Assembly: GCA_005880315.1 (NCBI GenBank)
Contig: VBHB01000066.1
Coordinates: forward strand, 1 to 33,681
Length of the DNA stretch: 33,681 nt
Reading direction: 5' to 3'
Source of the DNA: Chloroflexota bacterium
GTDB taxonomy: Bacteria; Chloroflexota; Dormibacteria; Dormibacterales; Dormibacteraceae
Shown here: piece after piece, positions 33,118-33,681 of the stretch
Position numbering within the stretch: the stretch's first letter is position 1
How the letters are laid out: the number at the start of each line of letters is the position of its first letter
The notes under the pieces: model-generated
Seen by the model: the letters and a program-made list of their open reading frames with translations, nothing else
Told to the model about the DNA's origin: nothing
Database searches by the model: none
Made by a program: the position numbers and the translations under genes

Positions 33118-33681
33118 TCAGCCGCTGAAGGGCGGCAGGATGACCGTGAAGACTGCACCGCGACGGTTCCCTTCAAACAAGAGTTGGCCTTGATGCTCGC
33201 GGACTATGCCGTAGGACATAAACAGGCCCAGGCCGGTGCCGCCCTCCTTGGTAGTGAAGTGCGGTTCGAACAGACGGTGGCGCTGTTCGTCAGATACGCC
33301 TGGGCCGTTGTCAGCGATGCTGAAGTAGGGCCAACCGTTCCCGCGCTTGCCGGTCGTCGTCTCGACGCGCCCACCCTGGCTCACGGCGTCAATGGCGTTG
33401 TTCAACAAGTTTGTGATCACTTCGCGCATGAGAAGCGGGTCAGCACGCACGTTGACCTGGTCCGGCCTCTCGTGTACGGCTAGCTGGACCTCTTTGGTGC
33501 GAGCTCGTGGCCGGGCCATTCCGACAGCGCGAGTCACGAGCTCGTTGAGGTCGACTGGTTCGGTAGCGAACGTGACTCGAGGGGTCGCACCTTGCGATAG
33601 TTCGCGCAGGACAGTGACGGCATCATTTGCCGCCGCGGTCGCCGTCTCGAAGCTCTCGCGGTCGACAGGATCGAGGCGGCG
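33118..33681 (-). CDS. Sensor histidine kinase, C-terminal part (N-terminus beyond window)
   Basis: The frame is open from the right edge to TGA at 33118-33120, giving 187 residues. The first 45 include ESFETATAAANDAVTVLRELSQG, likely the second helix of the DHp domain. The HATPase_c domain follows: N-box REVITNLLNNAIDAV, G1 IADNGPGVSD, F-box LFEPHFTTKEGG and G2 GTGLGLFMSYGIVREHQG, ending VFTVILPPF. These are the NtrB/HisKA-type signatures, unlike the HisKA_3 kinase at 27667. Sensor domain and phospho-His lie outside. Function unknown. Confidence 0.92.
   Translation of the reverse strand, partial: RRLDPVDRESFETATAAANDAVTVLRELSQGATPRVTFATEPVDLNELVTRAVGMARPRARTKEVQLAVHERPDQVNVRADPLLMREVITNLLNNAIDAVSQGGRVETTTGKRGNGWPYFSIADNGPGVSDEQRHRLFEPHFTTKEGGTGLGLFMSYGIVREHQGQLLFEGNRRGAVFTVILPPFSG

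Overview
This is a GC-rich bacterial chromosome segment centred on the replication origin. A leftward block (uvrD-like helicase, dciA, recF, dnaN, dnaA; all minus strand) and a rightward block (rpmH, rnpA, yidD, yidC, jag; all plus strand) diverge around dnaA. parA/parB lie about 6 kb to the right and gyrB/gyrA 15-20 kb to the right. High GC, frequent GTG/TTG starts, the actinobacteria-like dnaN-recF-dciA order, separate gcvPA and gcvPB genes and the absence of outer-membrane genes suggest a deep-branching terrestrial, Gram-positive-like lineage such as Candidatus Dormibacterota or a relative in Chloroflexota. That placement is inference, because no 16S rRNA is present.

Layout. 1-5411 (-): replication and repair. 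3755-4031: dnaN-dnaA spacer with a tandem DnaA-box pair next to a GC spacer and trio-like triplets, the best oriC unwinding candidate. 5412-5971: dnaA-rpmH spacer with further DnaA boxes, one pair forming a perfect inverted repeat, and two candidate divergent promoters sharing the -10 TACACT. 5972-8633 (+): L34, RNase P protein, YidD, YidC, Jag/KhpB and an unknown 91-residue protein. 8674-9942 (+): M16 peptidase. 9952-12214 (-): parA, parB, lepB. 12359-15578 (-): NfeD, stomatin-like protein and CPBP protease in a 1-nt-overlap operon. 15686-20572 (+): a reduced sigma-like protein, then gcvT, gcvH, gcvPA and gcvPB, with the gcvPA/gcvPB junction out of frame. 20692-28341 (+): gyrB, plsX, fabF, gyrA, a small membrane protein and a soluble histidine kinase. 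28362-30278: GAF-HTH regulator (-), OmpR-type response regulator (+) and a stand-alone receiver protein (+). 30458-33095 (+): class A penicillin-binding protein and a DinB-like protein. 33118-33681 (-): the C-terminal part of another histidine kinase.

The genes cover initiation and segregation of the chromosome (DnaA, DnaN, RecF, DciA, ParAB, gyrase), envelope biogenesis (YidC/YidD, LepB, PBP, PlsX/FabF, NfeD-stomatin), glycine cleavage and phosphorelay signalling. There is no mobile element, CRISPR array or tRNA that I can support. The most unusual signals are three genes (rpmH, yidC, CPBP protease) whose best start codon is ATC, the disrupted gcvPA/gcvPB junction, the non-canonical GyrA quinolone-region residues, and a sigma-like protein without region 4.
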